Source of the DNA: Undaria pinnatifida
Taxonomy: Eukaryota > Sar > Phaeophyceae > Laminariales > Alariaceae
Assembly (NCBI GenBank): GCA_012845835.1
Contig: JABAKD010000030.1
Span: forward strand, 14,355,076-14,419,075
DNA length: 64,000 nt
Direction of reading: 5' to 3'
Position numbers and translations under genes: made by a program. The notes beneath the pieces were generated by a model. The model had not been told where the DNA came from. It saw nothing but the letters and a program-made list of their open reading frames with translations, and searched no databases. Position 1 is the first letter of the stretch, and each line of letters begins with the position of its first letter. This document shows, piece by piece, positions 9,656 through 22,000 of this stretch.

Positions 9656-10673
9656 TTAAGCGCTCCCCCTCCCGCGTCCGCTGCCGCGTCCCTCTCCGCG
9701 GCCTTCGCCGCGTCCCCTTCCGCGGCCTTCTCCACGGCCTTCTCCACGGCCCCTGCCGCGCCCGCCTCCCCTGCCCGCGGTCATCTCGCAAGGGCGCGGG
9801 TACATCTCGTCCTCGCAAGGGCGCACGACTTCGGTTACGCCGTGCGGATATGATGGGAAGTTGGGTGGGGCGAAGGAGAGGAAAGGGGGGGGGGGGGGGG
9901 GGGGGGGTGAGCTGAGAGATGTGGGAGGAGCGAGGGGTGTTGTGTCTGTGGCATCACTATAAAAAAGTTGTGACAGACATGATGTCGACATTTTGCTTAC
10001 ATCACGGTGTTCTTTGTGTTGCTGCAGTCACGGTTTTGTATTCCTCAATCGAGGCGTTCCATGCTGTCGTGTCTTTTTCGTTTTTTCAATGTTTTCAGGC
10101 GGTGATGGCAGAGGCGGCGAGCGGTATTTTAATTTCTTCATTCCTTTGAAGACTTCCTAAGGAAAAAAAAAAAGCCGAAAGAAAGGAAACGATTCAACGA
10201 TTACACAAGTCGCCACACCGCGGGAGCAGCTCAGGCTACTGGTTGTTTTTTTTGGTGGGGCGGTCCGGAGAGCAGCAGTAAGGGTAATACAACACGCGCA
10301 CAGCATGCTGATGCTCGTAACGAGTCGCGCTCTTCCGAAACGTGCTTATCTAAACAGAAATGGGACCTGGCAGGGTTAATCTCTACCTGAATTCGATCTC
10401 AAATGGCAATGGAAATGGCAATCGGCGGCCGTGGCCTTGTTTTGTTGATCTCAACCTCAATCTAAACGCATCTGGACTATTCCACCGGCGGCATTCCTAG
10501 CGGGGAAACTATTTTGGCGTTCTTTTCTCACCGATGAAGTCGGCCGCCGGCCCGCGCCCGCCGCGCCCGCGGCCGCCCCTGCCAGCAGCAGACCTTCCGC
10601 CCGCGTCTCCCCTGCCGCCGCGCCCGCGGCCGCCGAACCTACCGCACATCTCACCGCGTCCACGTCCAGACAT
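9656..10673 (-). CDS. Putative small RG/RGG-repeat protein, two exons
   Basis: Exon 1 (10,673 to 10,532) starts MSGRGRGEMCGRFGG and is dense in RGG/RGRGG to residue 42, ending at a strong donor CATCG|GTGAGA. Exon 2 (9,828 to 9,656) follows an AG preceded by an extended C/T tract (about 9,840-9,907, read on the minus strand). It rejoins the frame as VVRPCEDEMYPRPCEM, then GRGRGEGRGEG repeats, ending GRGSA and a stop. Total 104 residues. RGG-rich segments are typical of RNA-binding and arginine-methylated proteins (GAR domains of fibrillarin, Gar1 and similar), but no folded domain is visible, so no function is assigned. Agreement of phase across the join and two RG-rich exons next to each other support a gene. 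The acceptor (CCGAAG|TC) is weak, and GC-rich low-complexity DNA can imitate this. Confidence 0.4.
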
Positions 10674-10699
10674 TATTGTAGTAAGGCTGAAAGGCGTGC

Positions 10700-11960
10700 G
10701 TAGAGGGGGGAGGGGGGGGGTATCAGTGAGGTAGCATGGGTGGATGGAAAATATGGTTGATGGTGGTACGTGCAGGCAGAGGCGCAATCGTTTGCTGCAT
10801 CGCACATACATTCGGCAGAGTTGTGTCTGACCGCGCAGGGCAGGGTAAGCATCACTACGAAGTACGGCTACTATTTTGTACTGAAACGATCGCCAAGTAC
10901 TACATGGCCTGTGCAGGAACACCCAGCACAACTTGTGAGGGGACGATTACGAAGAAGTAAAAAAACACCGCAAATAGGAAAAAAATCTCCAGAGGGGCAG
11001 GCTATAGCATTTACACCGCATTTTTTTTCGTTCGTTTTTTTCTAGTGGACGCTTTTTGATGTTTCAAGTAGCGGTAGGAAACCACTTACATTATCGCCCC
11101 TCTATGAAGGCCGGGGCGTGAGAGTGACGTCTACAATCACCCGGTTCAACCCCAACCATGACGTGGCCTCACGCCGAATCTATAGATATATTTCATCTAC
11201 GGAGGGCACTCCAAACCATTTCGTAGGCCACCTTTAGGATAGCCGTAGGGGAACCCCTCGATGAGTCTTGTTTTATCAACCCCCATCTTGGAAAATCATT
11301 TCCGCGATAAAAATTCGTGATAATTGTCCAAAATCGAACATTTTGGGGCTGATCGCGGCGCGAGCGCAGGGTGACTATTAATAGCTTGATTTTAGTGAAG
11401 GATTTTTTCATAAAATATATAAAAAAAGTCTTTTTTTTTGTTACGTCTTTTTGTATATTTAATGGAGAACATAAAGCATGTTCCGTCGGTCCCGGGTGAT
11501 AACGCCTCCTTGTGGTGTCATAAGAGAATCTTTAATCGTTGCATAGCAATCCATTTTTTTCTTCTTTTTTTCCTCCGGTAGACGGGGAAAAGTGAAATGA
11601 ATAAACTCACCGCACTCTTTCACGCATTTTTGTATGCTACACCGTTGTACCTTGAAAAATGCCAATTTGCTTCAATTGCATTCTCAATCCAGCTGTTTTT
11701 TTGGCGTGTGCTTCAGTTCCCTCGATATAGCGATAATAGCGCGAGCTGTGTCCCCACCGGCGGTCCCCGTTACCGCTCAGGGCAGCGCAAACTGCCGTTG
11801 TGTACAAGTAAGTACGGATGCGTGAGTGTATCGGCCCAACTTCATCCCTGGGGACAAGACGGGGTGGGGATTTCACTCTACTCGCAATTCCCCCCAAAAA
11901 ATAGATCCACAATTATAACCCTGATTTAACATTTACATTTTTTTCTGCAGGTACAACAAT
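10700..11960. other. Non-coding stretch, nothing recognised
   Basis: Holds T-rich tracts (11,025-11,042; 11,425-11,440; 11,552-11,572) and short frames only. I see no splice-bounded coding segment and no copy of the repeat families described elsewhere in this window. Confidence 0.4.
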
Positions 11961-11965
11961 AATAA

Positions 11966-12195
11966 ACATGCGGTTCAAACTCTATAATACTGTTGTGTGT
12001 GATATTTATATATATTATATTATAAAATATATATATGTCAAACCAGACAGCTTTTATTTTTTATTCGTCCTCGGGAGACATGCGGTTCAAACTCTATAAT
12101 ACTGTTGTGTGTCATATTTATATATATTATATTATAAAAATTGAAAATATATATGTGTCAAACCAGACAGCTTTTATTTTTTATTCGTCCTCGGG
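11966..12195. repeat. Two tandem copies of a 112-bp unit
   Basis: ACATGCGGTTCAAACTCTAT to TTATTCGTCCTCGGG occurs at 11,966 and again at 12,078, nearly identical, with an AT-rich TATATATTATATTATAAAA centre. The high identity implies a recent duplication. Confidence 0.85.
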
Positions 12196-12231
12196 CAGCG
12201 GGAGGATGGGGGAAGGGAAAGGAAAGAAGTT

Positions 12232-12285
12232 TTTCAAAGCTCACCACACTTCAAACGTGTATTTTCAAACATGACGTGTCGTCTG
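12232..12285 (-). repeat. Repeat D, partial diverged copy
   Basis: AAAGCTCACCACACTTCAAACGTGTATTTTCA...GACGTGTCGT is the inner part of repeat D (see 13,445, 16,870, 40,610 and 53,128). Confidence 0.5.
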
Positions 12286-12594
12286 CGGTCTGGAATATTT
12301 TCTTGCCTGCACTCACCCTCCTGGTGACACCCTCGTATGTACACATACCTGGCAAGGTACGTTCGTCTCGGGTGACACCAGCCGTACATCCATGCGAGTG
12401 CGTTAGCTTCGTACATTCCATATCTGGTACGAGGAGTTTTACTATTAATATGAAAGGCACAAAATGAAATCACAGCCGGGTATCGACTATTCGGACCGGT
12501 ATTATTATCGAGATTCCGATTGTTCCACTTCAAATACTGTACTGGAAAAAAAGCTCGTGAAATGGTTGCCGAATTGCCTCTACCGAAACTAAGC

Positions 12595-12890
12595 CATGAT
12601 ATCAGCGGAAATAACAGGTCGGTCCGACATATTTGTACCCCTTAGAAACGGGTTTCATAGTTTCCGCGCACAGACTGACTTTAAAATGACCCCGTTGACC
12701 CTGATAGCTACAATGTGTAGTTGCAAAGGGAGTCGCCGACCTATATCCTTAATGAGGACACACACACCACCCGTAACAATACGCGCGATCGGAGTATCAC
12801 ACTCAGCTTGCAAAGATGAGTTTCGACAAAATATTCGATCTCACAGTTGGGAGTGTCCTTTCATTTTCATAATATATTTTCGGGCGGACG
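12595..12890 (-). repeat. Dispersed repeat B, inverted copy
   Basis: Read on the minus strand it has the same blocks as 4,605-4,890: CTGTGAGATCGAATATTTTG, CATCTTTGCAAGCTGAGTGTG, GATATAGGTCGGCGACTCCC, GGGTCAACGGGG and TCTGTGCGCGGAAACTATGA. Confidence 0.75.
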
Positions 12891-13439
12891 TTATATAGGA
12901 ACGGTAGAAGCCGGGAATACACGAGTATGAAGTATATATACAGGAGCTGTCCCACGGTAAGGGAGGGTGCAGCATGATCGATCAGTCCCTGAGATCCTCA
13001 CATGAGAAACTCAATTTCTCACCCGTAAAAACCCCTTCGAAGGCATTCGTTCGCACTACCCCCCACCAAGCTTCAACGCCTTGGCCCTAAAACAACAGGT
13101 ATGTACTCGTGAAAATTGTTTCACTAACGGGTAGTTCCTTACACGAGCAGCTGCTCAGTTGGCCAGGGACTTTCTGGCGCGAATAGTGCAACCTCTATCG
13201 TGTGATGACCTTAGTTTAGTATTGAGTTGGCAATACACGAGTATGAGGTAGCATACGGTGCTATACACCCGTGGACGTAAATGTAAGGACCCTTGGTGTG
13301 TCCACATGGAAACGAAACCGTCCTTACATTTATGTCTTTCGACAAAACTACCTTTTAAGGGGAGACATGGACGTGCTACTCGTAGGAAAAACAAAAAAAC
13401 ACCAACACACAAAAAAAAAGGTGACCATGGCGGACTTGA

Positions 13440-13585
13440 CTTTTGATATATATATTTTTTATCCTCCGGCGGATGGGATAAAAGAAAGCTTGAGCTTACC
13501 ACACTTCCACGTGTTTCCATACGCGTCGTGTGTCGATTCAACTCAGTTGCTTTCGCAGCCCAACGCTAGCTGGGGCACACCCTTC
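13440..13585 (-). repeat. Repeat D with 3' hairpin, inverted copy
   Basis: On the minus strand: CTAGCGTTGGGCTGCGAAAG, ACACGACGCGTATGGAAAC, GTGGAAGTGTGGTAAGCTCA, then ATCCGCCGGAGGAT. The same text lies forward at 16,880-17,015, including the upstream CAGCTAGCGTTGGG block. Confidence 0.75.
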
Positions 13586-13599
13586 GGTATTCAGCGCAC

Positions 13600-14500
13600 A
13601 AGGAGCCACCCAACACAACGAGACCAGTAATAATAACAGAGAATACTACCACGCCATACCGAACAACACACACAGCCCTTCCTTTGTTTGGTAGATGTTC
13701 CAAGCTGATCGTACGGGTATCCAAAACAGAGAGGAGCGTAAAAATGTTGACCGACCTTGGCATATACGAAGTACATGGAACAATGCCACAAGGAGATATT
13801 TCCAAAGGGAACCTCTTTCGTCGTGTGTGCATGCATGCGTGTGCGAGAGCGCTCCTGATTGGGGAGAAAAATGTCTCGGGAGTTCTACTTCAGAGGCGAG
13901 TCATCTCATGTGCCACGTGCAATGCGGCATCGTGTACTTGCGCCGGGTGCAGAAGGGAGGACTTGACGAGTCCGCGAATACTGTTCGGTATAGCTAGCCC
14001 CTCTGGATAGTAAAAAGACCGGCACCCTGCAGGACGTTCAAGGGAGTCGCAGCTTGCGATGACAGTCGATTGGTGGCAGTGTGTGTTGCAAGTTGAGCCG
14101 AGGTTGAGGATAGCAGTTGGGCGATGATATGGTGTAGTAGATGTGCTGATAAGATGTAGTAGGTGTGCTGAGCGCTGTTGAGAGTTTAGGTTAAACAAGC
14201 CAAAATACAAGAGAAACACATTTAAAAGACGGGTGGGTGAAGAAAAATATTACCGATTCAGGCATTTTGCCGTGCGGTAGTGTCACCGTCAAACTTGACG
14301 AAAGGGACGAGAATGTCAACAATGTCAATAGCTTGCAACGCAAACTAGATTACTACGAACGCTAGCGCAATCAACTTTGATGGGATTCTCTGGTATTCCG
14401 TTGTACTAGTAGCAAGGTAAATGTCCTCAATACGTGTATTCAGCGAACAACCTGGCCACCCGCCAATGACAAGGAGGGTCGGATGCATCGTAGTATATTT
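13600..14500. other. Non-coding stretch, nothing recognised
   Basis: Short overlapping frames only. GATGTAGTAGGTGTGCTGA-type text occurs twice around 14,125-14,175 as a short direct repeat. No gene call is supported. Confidence 0.35.
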
Positions 14501-14735
14501 ATTGGTGCGGCCACTCTCGAACGAAGCACTTACGTCATGATGACTTGGTTCTGGGGTTCGAATCATCCAGTGGGTCGAAGACCGTTGAGTGTATTTTTGC
14601 AAAAAAAAAAAAAAATGATAGTAAACTGCCGAGATCGCCTAGCAGCGCCCACGGGTAGGGCGGAAAAGTCCTTCCGACACGATAAAAATGAAGGAACGTG
14701 CAGCAGTGGTGGTAGAGGGGCGGTGCCAACTATCG
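14500..14735 (+). repeat. tRNA-like SINE-related segment
   Basis: GGGGTTCGAATCATCC (about 14,553-14,568) is a good box B/T-arm sequence. It is followed by a run of 14 A and then body text (GACACGATAAAAATGAAGG, GGTGGTAGAGGGGCGG) seen in the SINE-like bodies at 578 and 18,045. Confidence 0.5.
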
Positions 14736-15769
14736 AACTGTTTTTAGAATGAAGGTTTCCTTGCTTGCATTTAAGGAAGGCATGTTTGGTACGGGGTAGG
14801 TATTTCCCGGCGTCTCCAAGAAAAAGTACTGCAAGCACACAGAGAGGTCTTCTGCAACGGACGAATGACGCATCAAATCCATTGGCATCGCCTGGGCCGT
14901 GACTGGTAGTATTTCCTCTCTTGTTAGCATCGTTAGCGTCCAGGGGATGATGAGCGCATATGTATCAAATGGCTAATATTTTCAGCGATTCTGTGTCCCC
15001 TAAGCTGCGCGTCTTTTCAGCGAAGCCCTCGAGACTCGGAAATGAAGCCTTGTAGAGCACACAGATTGGTTTTGTGTGTCGGATAGCAACTCGTCCAATG
15101 CCACAGAAGGTGTGACGAGGTGGTGCTGGATAGCTCAACTATGTATGAACCCTTCTTGAAACGCCAACGATTACAAATTTAGTACTACGGGTTCCTCTCG
15201 TACAAGATATCTCTCAGTCTATTTTCCTACGTTGTTTTTCGTTTACTGGTGGTGGTTGTGCTAGTTACTGCGCGCCACACGGGCATCTGCCGTTCTTGCG
15301 ACACACCGCAACAACACCAGTTAATGAGAAACCCCTTTAAACCTGGACGGCATGTCCATTTTTTTGGGGCATCTCTAATACGTCTGAAATTACGTTTCAG
15401 TGACAAAACTGTAAAAGCGTACTTGTTTCGTGATGAAAAACATGCAGAGTTGCAGAGTGGTAAGTGAACTTGACCGATTTGTCTTGCTTTGATGAGCGTA
15501 GTAAAGTGTGATGCAGCCAAATCGCGTATTTTTTACTCCTGTCGGCGCCGCTTTTGCGCCTTCAGAGGAATCCTCCGGAGGCGGGCCGCCCCGGCGGGGC
15601 TTTTCTTGGCTCAATAATGAACCGTTCTTGAGTGGCCGACGATTGAATAATCGAATACCCACGCTCCGGTCGGAGAAGAGATGCCAGGTATTGTTAGTAT
15701 CTTGTGTTGTTTCAGTGGTGTTTGTAATATTGTTGCCTGCCGCACAAGTGCTTACCGTTCTTAGGTGAA

Positions 15770-16290
15770 AGAGTCGTGGTGCCGGAAGGTCCGAGGGAAG
15801 GGACGCAGAGGTATCAGCTTCGCTTGGAGACAGCATCGGTTCTTCTTTGTAGATTTCTTATTATTGAGCCATGAGAAGCTCGTGGAAACAGGGTGAGAGC
15901 ACGGGGGTGGGGTGAAGCTCACGGAGTTCGCTCCCCCCCAGCATTGCTGCTGTTCTACTCTCGTGGACCTTTACCTATGGAACGTACAAGGAACGTTCTC
16001 CTAGAAGATGTTCTATGTTCCCATGAGCGCTTGACCTCCTTTAGAGCCCCCGAACCCCTCTCTACACTAAATCCAAGAAATGTTGTCCCCAAAAACGGGT
16101 TTCCAGTTGTCAAGGGGTTAACGCGCTTACTTTCATCTCTATCTTGTCCACAGGAGGAACGTTCCATTTTACCGAGAACGCTCTGGTGGTACAAGCTAAC
16201 TAGATTCTGCGAGTTATCTTCTCCACCAAGAATATTCTGTTTATAAGAATCTTCTTGTGGTCCAATAGACCATGACTCTGCAGGATATCT
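15770..16290 (-). repeat. About 520-bp dispersed repeat, copy 2 (inverted)
   Basis: Reverse complement of the 2,970-3,490 repeat, with the same block order over the full length. A TTAA-ended miniature element sits inside it at about 16,028-16,122, where copy 1 has none, which helps define that insertion. Confidence 0.6.
16028..16122. mobile_element. Miniature TTAA-ended element nested in a repeat
   Basis: TTGACCTCCTTTAGAGCCCCCGAACCCC ... ATGTTGTCCCC ... GGTTTCCAGTTGTCAAGGGGTTAA. The ends are inverted repeats and the interior matches 18,784-18,873. It lies within the 520-bp repeat whose other copy lacks it. Confidence 0.55.
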
Positions 16291-16869
16291 TACCGGATCT
16301 ATTGCCAGTAATTCTGACACTCTAAATATACCTACGACACTTACTGTTGCACCACGACCAGTGAGTGAGAGACCCCCAAACGATGACGGCATGTTCATAT
16401 TTCTGCTGCATCCCTATCTGTGAAGTGTGATAAACTGAGACGAACCTTACAACGTGCCCGTTTCGTGATCAAGCCCAGGGCTCAACTAGGCCGATTTGCT
16501 TCGCCAGCCACCTAATAATGACTACTATTGTGTAAAAGGAATCCCAGCTAACTCACGACGCTACTGCTTCAGTAACCCCGGGTCTGAGATGAACGTCCAC
16601 GACGTACAGCAGTTACGTAGAAGGGAGCGAGAAACGAAAAAAAAACACATGGAAGTGCGGAGATAATAAATGAGATAAGCAAACAAAAAGAAATGACCGC
16701 AACACTACCCGGAAAGATGACATTCCGGATAGCTATCTCCACCGAACCTGACCCTCAGGGGACAGGCCGGGTCGACATACACACGCATCCGTAAACAACG
16801 GCAGCCTGCGCTGCCGGGGTTGAAACAAAGACCACTGATAGGGTCAGCTCACGCTATCACTACAGTGGG

Positions 16870-17015
16870 ATCCGAAGAGTGCGCCAGCTAGCGTTGGGTC
16901 GCGAAAGCAACTGAGTTAAATCGACACACGACGCGTATGAAAATACGTGGAAGTGTGGTAAGCTCAAGCTTTATTTTTTCCCCATCCGCCGGAGGATTGA
17001 AAAAAAAAAAAAAAA
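16870..17015 (+). repeat. Repeat D with hairpin and poly(A) tail
   Basis: CAGCTAGCGTTGGGTCGCG, ACACGACGCGTATGAAAATA, GTGGAAGTGTGGTAAGCTC, ATCCGCCGGAGGAT and then about 20 A. The short inverted repeat just before the tail and the tail itself indicate a retroposon 3' end. Confidence 0.75.
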
Positions 17016-17374
17016 AAAGGCCAACAGGTGTTCTAACACAATTGTGTCGCCCGTTTGAGAAAGTGTGAAGATACGGCCTCGAAAGGCCAGTAGGTATCCG
17101 AATTTGATATCATTTGGATGGGTTTCGTATGATAAGGTCGGCGTTTTATATTCGGGAGAGTTAGGGAGTAGATCGGAGGCACGTGCCTCCGATCTCAGAA
17201 GCTATTCCGGGCTCTGGTGGAAACAAATAAAGCTATATCTCTACGAAGGAACGAAAGTGCGTACTCTCCGAGGACCTGCTCAATTGGCAGACCTGCAGGG
17301 GGCACTCTGTGTCCCCCACCTTTAATTTAACATGTGGCGTGGACGGCAGGACCCGAACCTGCGCGTGAAATCAC

Positions 17375-17815
17375 AATGGGTTTCGAATTGACAGGTCCGC
17401 CCGTATATCCGGCCGACCTGGTATCCCGCCGTTTCAGGGGGGGGGAGTGTTATAAGGCTTAGTTTGGGTAAGCTATTGGTTAACCAGTTGCAAGTGGTCA
17501 AACGGACTAATACCCAACTAAAACCTTAACAAATGGCGTCGTCGACAGACCATGGGTTTTTGGGTCGTGGGTTCGATCCCCACATCCACCATAATAAACT
17601 TCTTCAGGTTTTCCCATGGCGAACTTGAAAAGTACTCTCCCCGGTATACCCAGGAAATGAAACGGCTTGGACATTTTGACAGGTCCTCCCGTATATCCGG
17701 CCGACCTGCTATCCCGCCGTTTTAGGGAGGGAGAGTGTTATAAGGCTTAGTTTGGGTAAGCTATTGGTTAACCTTTTGCAAGTGGTCAAACGGATTAATA
17801 CCCCACTAATTCAAA
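17375..17815. repeat. 287-bp tandem unit with tRNA-like T-arm, copy 2
   Basis: GTGTTATAAGGCTTAGTTTG occurs at 17,447 and again 287 bp on, at 17,734. Between them is GTGGGTTCGATCCCCAC, a perfect T-arm, then CATCCACCA. Orientation is opposite to 180-577. The repeat period is identical at the two sites although the sequences have diverged. Confidence 0.8.
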
Positions 17816-17877
17816 AGTAGGTTGTGGGTAGAGCAGGTAGATGCAGTTTTCGGAAAGCGAGAACATATCTTGGTTAA

Positions 17878-18170
17878 CAGAACCGGTCGCCCTGGTGGTC
17901 TACCGTCTACTGGCTGTAGTATTGGATAACCTGGAACACTAGTAATAGGGGTGGAGTCAGGGGTTCGAATCTCGGGCATGAAGTTTATACTAACCCCCTG
18001 CCGAGAGCGCTTGATAACGTGGGTAAAAAAGCACAAACAATTCGACGCGAGTCCACAGAGGGAAGATCAAGAGACGCTGGAGGACTTCTCTCGACAAAAA
18101 TGAAGGCGCCTTTTTTTATACCGTAGTGGGGAGGGGGAAGCAGCGAGCCTGCCTTTATAGACCACGGATC
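17878..18170 (+). mobile_element. tRNA-derived SINE, second subfamily
   Basis: Starts ACCGGTCGCCCTGGTGGTC, like the main SINE head, with box B GGGGTTCGAATCTCGGGC at about 17,959-17,976. The body then follows the GAGGGAAGATCAAGAG / CGACAAAAATGAAGGCGCC type instead of the main SINE body. A different tail joined to a similar head suggests a related family. Confidence 0.6.
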
Positions 18171-18783
18171 TGAGTTACTTACAACTACGGCTCCAGGGGC
18201 AAGTAGAAGAGGATAAAAGCGCGATATTAATATTAGAAAATAGAAGGGACGATCATGGAAAAATGAAAGGCGTAACCCTTGAAAAAAAGAGGTACTACAC
18301 ATATGATACTTCGTATTACGATTGATTTGCGGATACAGCAAAAAGTGATTTTATAAAAATATATTTTTAAGGACGTCAGCCGTGGGTTCGACGAATTTCA
18401 GGTTGTTTGGCCACGAAATGAACCGCAATCAATACGCGGGCGAAAACGATGATGCAAGCCGGCACACCAGAAGATTATTTGCAATCAAAAAAGAAAGTAC
18501 GATAAAAAGGAAAAGACAAGAGGGGAAAAACAATTGGAAACAAACAGCGAATTAATCAGGAGAGTGTAAGCAAGAACGAGGAAGAGCGCACAACAGCCGG
18601 CCAGCAACACGACAGACAGCACACCAGCTAGCTAGCAACTAGCAACTACGCACACAGGTACATGAGGTATGTATACCTGGTATCCATTATGCTTCGGTCG
18701 GTTACTTACCACCACTGCTTAAATCTATTTTCTTTTGCTTATCCCATCTACCATCTTCGCACTTTTCCTTCTCTCTCTGCCCC

Positions 18784-18873
18784 CTTAACCCCTTTTAAGC
18801 CCCCGAACCCCTCCCTGAACTAAATCCAAGTAATGTTGTCCCCAAGCGGGTTTCCAGTTGCAAAGGGGTTAAG
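18784..18873. mobile_element. Miniature TTAA-ended element, best copy
   Basis: TTAACCCCTTTTAAGCCCC at the left and GCAAAGGGGTTAA at the right form terminal inverted repeats around an interior with AACCCCTCCCTGAACTAAATCC and GGGTTTCCAGTTG. About 88 bp, no ORF. The TTAA at each end fits the piggyBac-type target site, but no parent element is seen here. Confidence 0.6.
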
Positions 18874-19019
18874 GAACCTAACCCAAAACCCGGGGTCACT
18901 AGTCAGTCAGGCTATTTTATTCTCCCTACCCACTACCGCCGTGCACGCGCCTTGATTTTTATCGCGAGAGCAATTCTTTATTCAGCACTTTCTTCCCTCG
19001 TCCATTACTTTTGGGTGAA

Positions 19020-22000
19020 AACAAACAAAGTTGGCCAAAACTACTACGTGACCCGCCTGTATGTCTAAGCGCCATATATATACTCTGCTGGGTCGATTGC
19101 GACGAGCAATCCACTCAATCAAGTCGACGAGGTACACGCCCTGCGGAAACAAACAAAAACAAACACGTTGGCTGACGTCACACCAGTCGTGAAGCGCGTT
19201 TTTGTACTAGAATAGTGACATGAAGACATCGATTGATTTTCGATTCGCGTAGACAACTGCAACATATACATCTAGATTCTAGAAATTGGGTAATAATTGT
19301 TGGTTTCGGCAAGGCTGTTGTTTGTGGTGTTAATTAAAGTACGAAAACGACGAGGGGAAATTTTGTAAGACCACAACGAAAGCGATAAATATATAGCGCA
19401 CACCGTATAAACCTGGTACACCGCACTACACGTAGCACGAGGATTACGAGTAGTGCTGCAGCAAGCACGTGGTGCAAAATATTGGACACATACATGACAT
19501 GTGCGTACATTTACTCAAAATGCGCGTTTCATTCGCTCGTCAAGACTTGCAGATAACACAAAAACAAGGCGCAGGCGGAAGAACCTGACTTCAGGCACAT
19601 GAACTGAATGGATTTTAGCGCGCAGATCAACTCTGAGGAATCTTGGTGAAACGTTAGGACCGTGCGGTTGGAAATGGCAGGCTTACGGGTGGGAGAGGTT
19701 GTGTTTTGGGGGAGGGGATGAAGAGGGCAGGGCCACAGAGAAAGCGAGACGGCGGGGACTTTTTCCTTGCCACGGCCGATAGCATCAGGCAGCAACACCG
19801 CGCAGCCTTCTGCGCGTTGAAACATACACGGCGCCAAAAGTTACAAAGTAGCCATTTATTATGTGGACAGCGGGTTGTTGTTCAATGCTTCTTCGGAAGT
19901 GTCGTATAGAGGGGAGGACTTGGCCCTTGCGGCTGGAGGGGGCAGGGTCAGGAGAGCAGGGAGGTACGAGTACATGTAGTATTCGTAGTTTTTGGTTGTT
20001 GGAAACATCGTTTCACGCTTTCATCTGGATGTTATCCTTCATCATGTTTTTGGTTTTCGACACTCCCGCTACACTGTCAGATAGATAACAAATGAAAAAA
20101 TAAACAATTTATTCGCCCCTTTTTTACATCGCAATTTTCACTACAGCAACTCGCCTCCGCGATCATGATGTATCGTCTACTCATATGCAACAAACAGCTG
20201 CTACACAAAACTGCTCCGTATACGATGCCATCATCGCAGCCAAAAACGAATTAAGTATCTTGCTCGTTCGTTCCAGTGTTCGTTACTTGCGCCATGCAAG
20301 GGTATCATCGTCGAAAATAACTGCCGCTTCACGAAGGATGTCAAGCCGCTTTTCTCATTATTATTTGATCGTAGATACATACTAAAACGATTAAAATCTA
20401 GCTTGTCGTTCGTTGCAGATCACATGTCTGATACTTGCGACTCGCAAGGGCCTTGTCGAAAAGAACCAGACACCGACCGGGGCCGCTTCACGAAGAATGT
20501 CAAGCCGCTTTTTCTCATTAGGTCGTAGACATATAATACTGCTATTAGATGGGAGTACCACGTGTCATCGAATCATTGAAATCACCTAATAATATTACAC
20601 TACCAGTAGTACCTGGTATATGTTTCTACTCCTCTGTATCATGTAGTTACGAGCCTTTCTTTGAAGTCGTCATCCTCGAACAGAGAAAACTGCTGTGATA
20701 ACGTTGAACTTACGTCCCGTTCGCTCATAAATGAAAGCCACAGAGAAATTTAGCATGAACTTGTCAAAAATGTCGCAAAAAAAAAGGCCAAAATTTGATT
20801 CACCTGCGGCGGAAAATAAACCATTTTTTTCCCCCCGCCTTCGGCGAACTAGAAGACCCGCATTTTTCTGGTGTATTTTGGGTTGCGGCCAAGAAAGTTG
20901 TGCGCGGGGTGGAAACGGGCTTGGCCATCTAATGCTTCTTTTAGGCCTGGCCATTTACTACTTTTTTTTATGTGGTGTGCGCTAAGAAGCTGATTTCTCT
21001 TGAAAAATTGCGCAACACATCACAACCGAATTATAACCCTGTTACGCACAAGACTACTAACTATAGTATGACATACTTGCTACGTAATGACGGAGGAGTG
21101 TAGTAGCGGAAAGCGTGACAAGAGCGTCACGGGTTGGAAAAAAACGATGAAAATCGACGTGCGCGTATTGTGTAACAAGCTGAAAAAAGTGGGAATTTTA
21201 ATGATTGCTGTGAACTAACCGACTTGTGCTACATACATACATACATGATGTTTGAGTCAGAATCCTACCCCAGATTTAAACAAATTTCGGTACCGGTGGG
21301 GAGAAGGGGAGGCACTCATGTCCACGGCGGCCTGAACACAAGGCCGCTAAGCTGAGGGTATAAAACCCCTTGCGAGGTGAGCTGGAGGACAATGTAAAAA
21401 GTAGTCACGATTAAAGAGAAATGCCATGCCTACTAGAAGAAGGCTATATACACAACTTGTATGTGCGTGCGTACGTAGGCTCTTGAGCTCTTTTTACGCC
21501 ATCTGCTTCTTTTTCTGCACCCAGGTACAAACGCACGCACCCTGCTGCCGAATTGCACAGCATGTTCAAGCATATGAATGCATGCGCATGATGTATAGTA
21601 TCTGCTATTACTTCGTGTATACAAGGCTGTCGAGCATCTACCGCAACCTTAGCACAGCGCTATCAACCTCGCAAAAAGCGGCGCAAGGGCGGCGGCTGCA
21701 GGCAACACGCGCCGATGAAAGAGCGTGGCATCGCAATCAGAATAGTCGCCACGAAGCATCATAAATAACATCGTCGAGCGTCTATCATGTATACCCCTAC
21801 CGATCGAAAAGCACTCTTCAACGACGAAGAAGCTGCAACGACGATATTGAAGTCTGTCCGTGCCCCCGTCATAACAACACGAAAAACAAAAACATCATCG
21901 ATCCCATCGCAGGCCTCCACACTTTTATCCTGTCTTCCCGTAACCATTACACCTGTGACAACATGCATAAATATTTGCGTATGTATGTAGTTTCGATCAG

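Noticed and set aside
17540-17600. Functional tRNA gene
   Set aside because: Only the T-arm is perfect. No matching acceptor stem or clean anticodon arm could be built, and the unit is a repeat.
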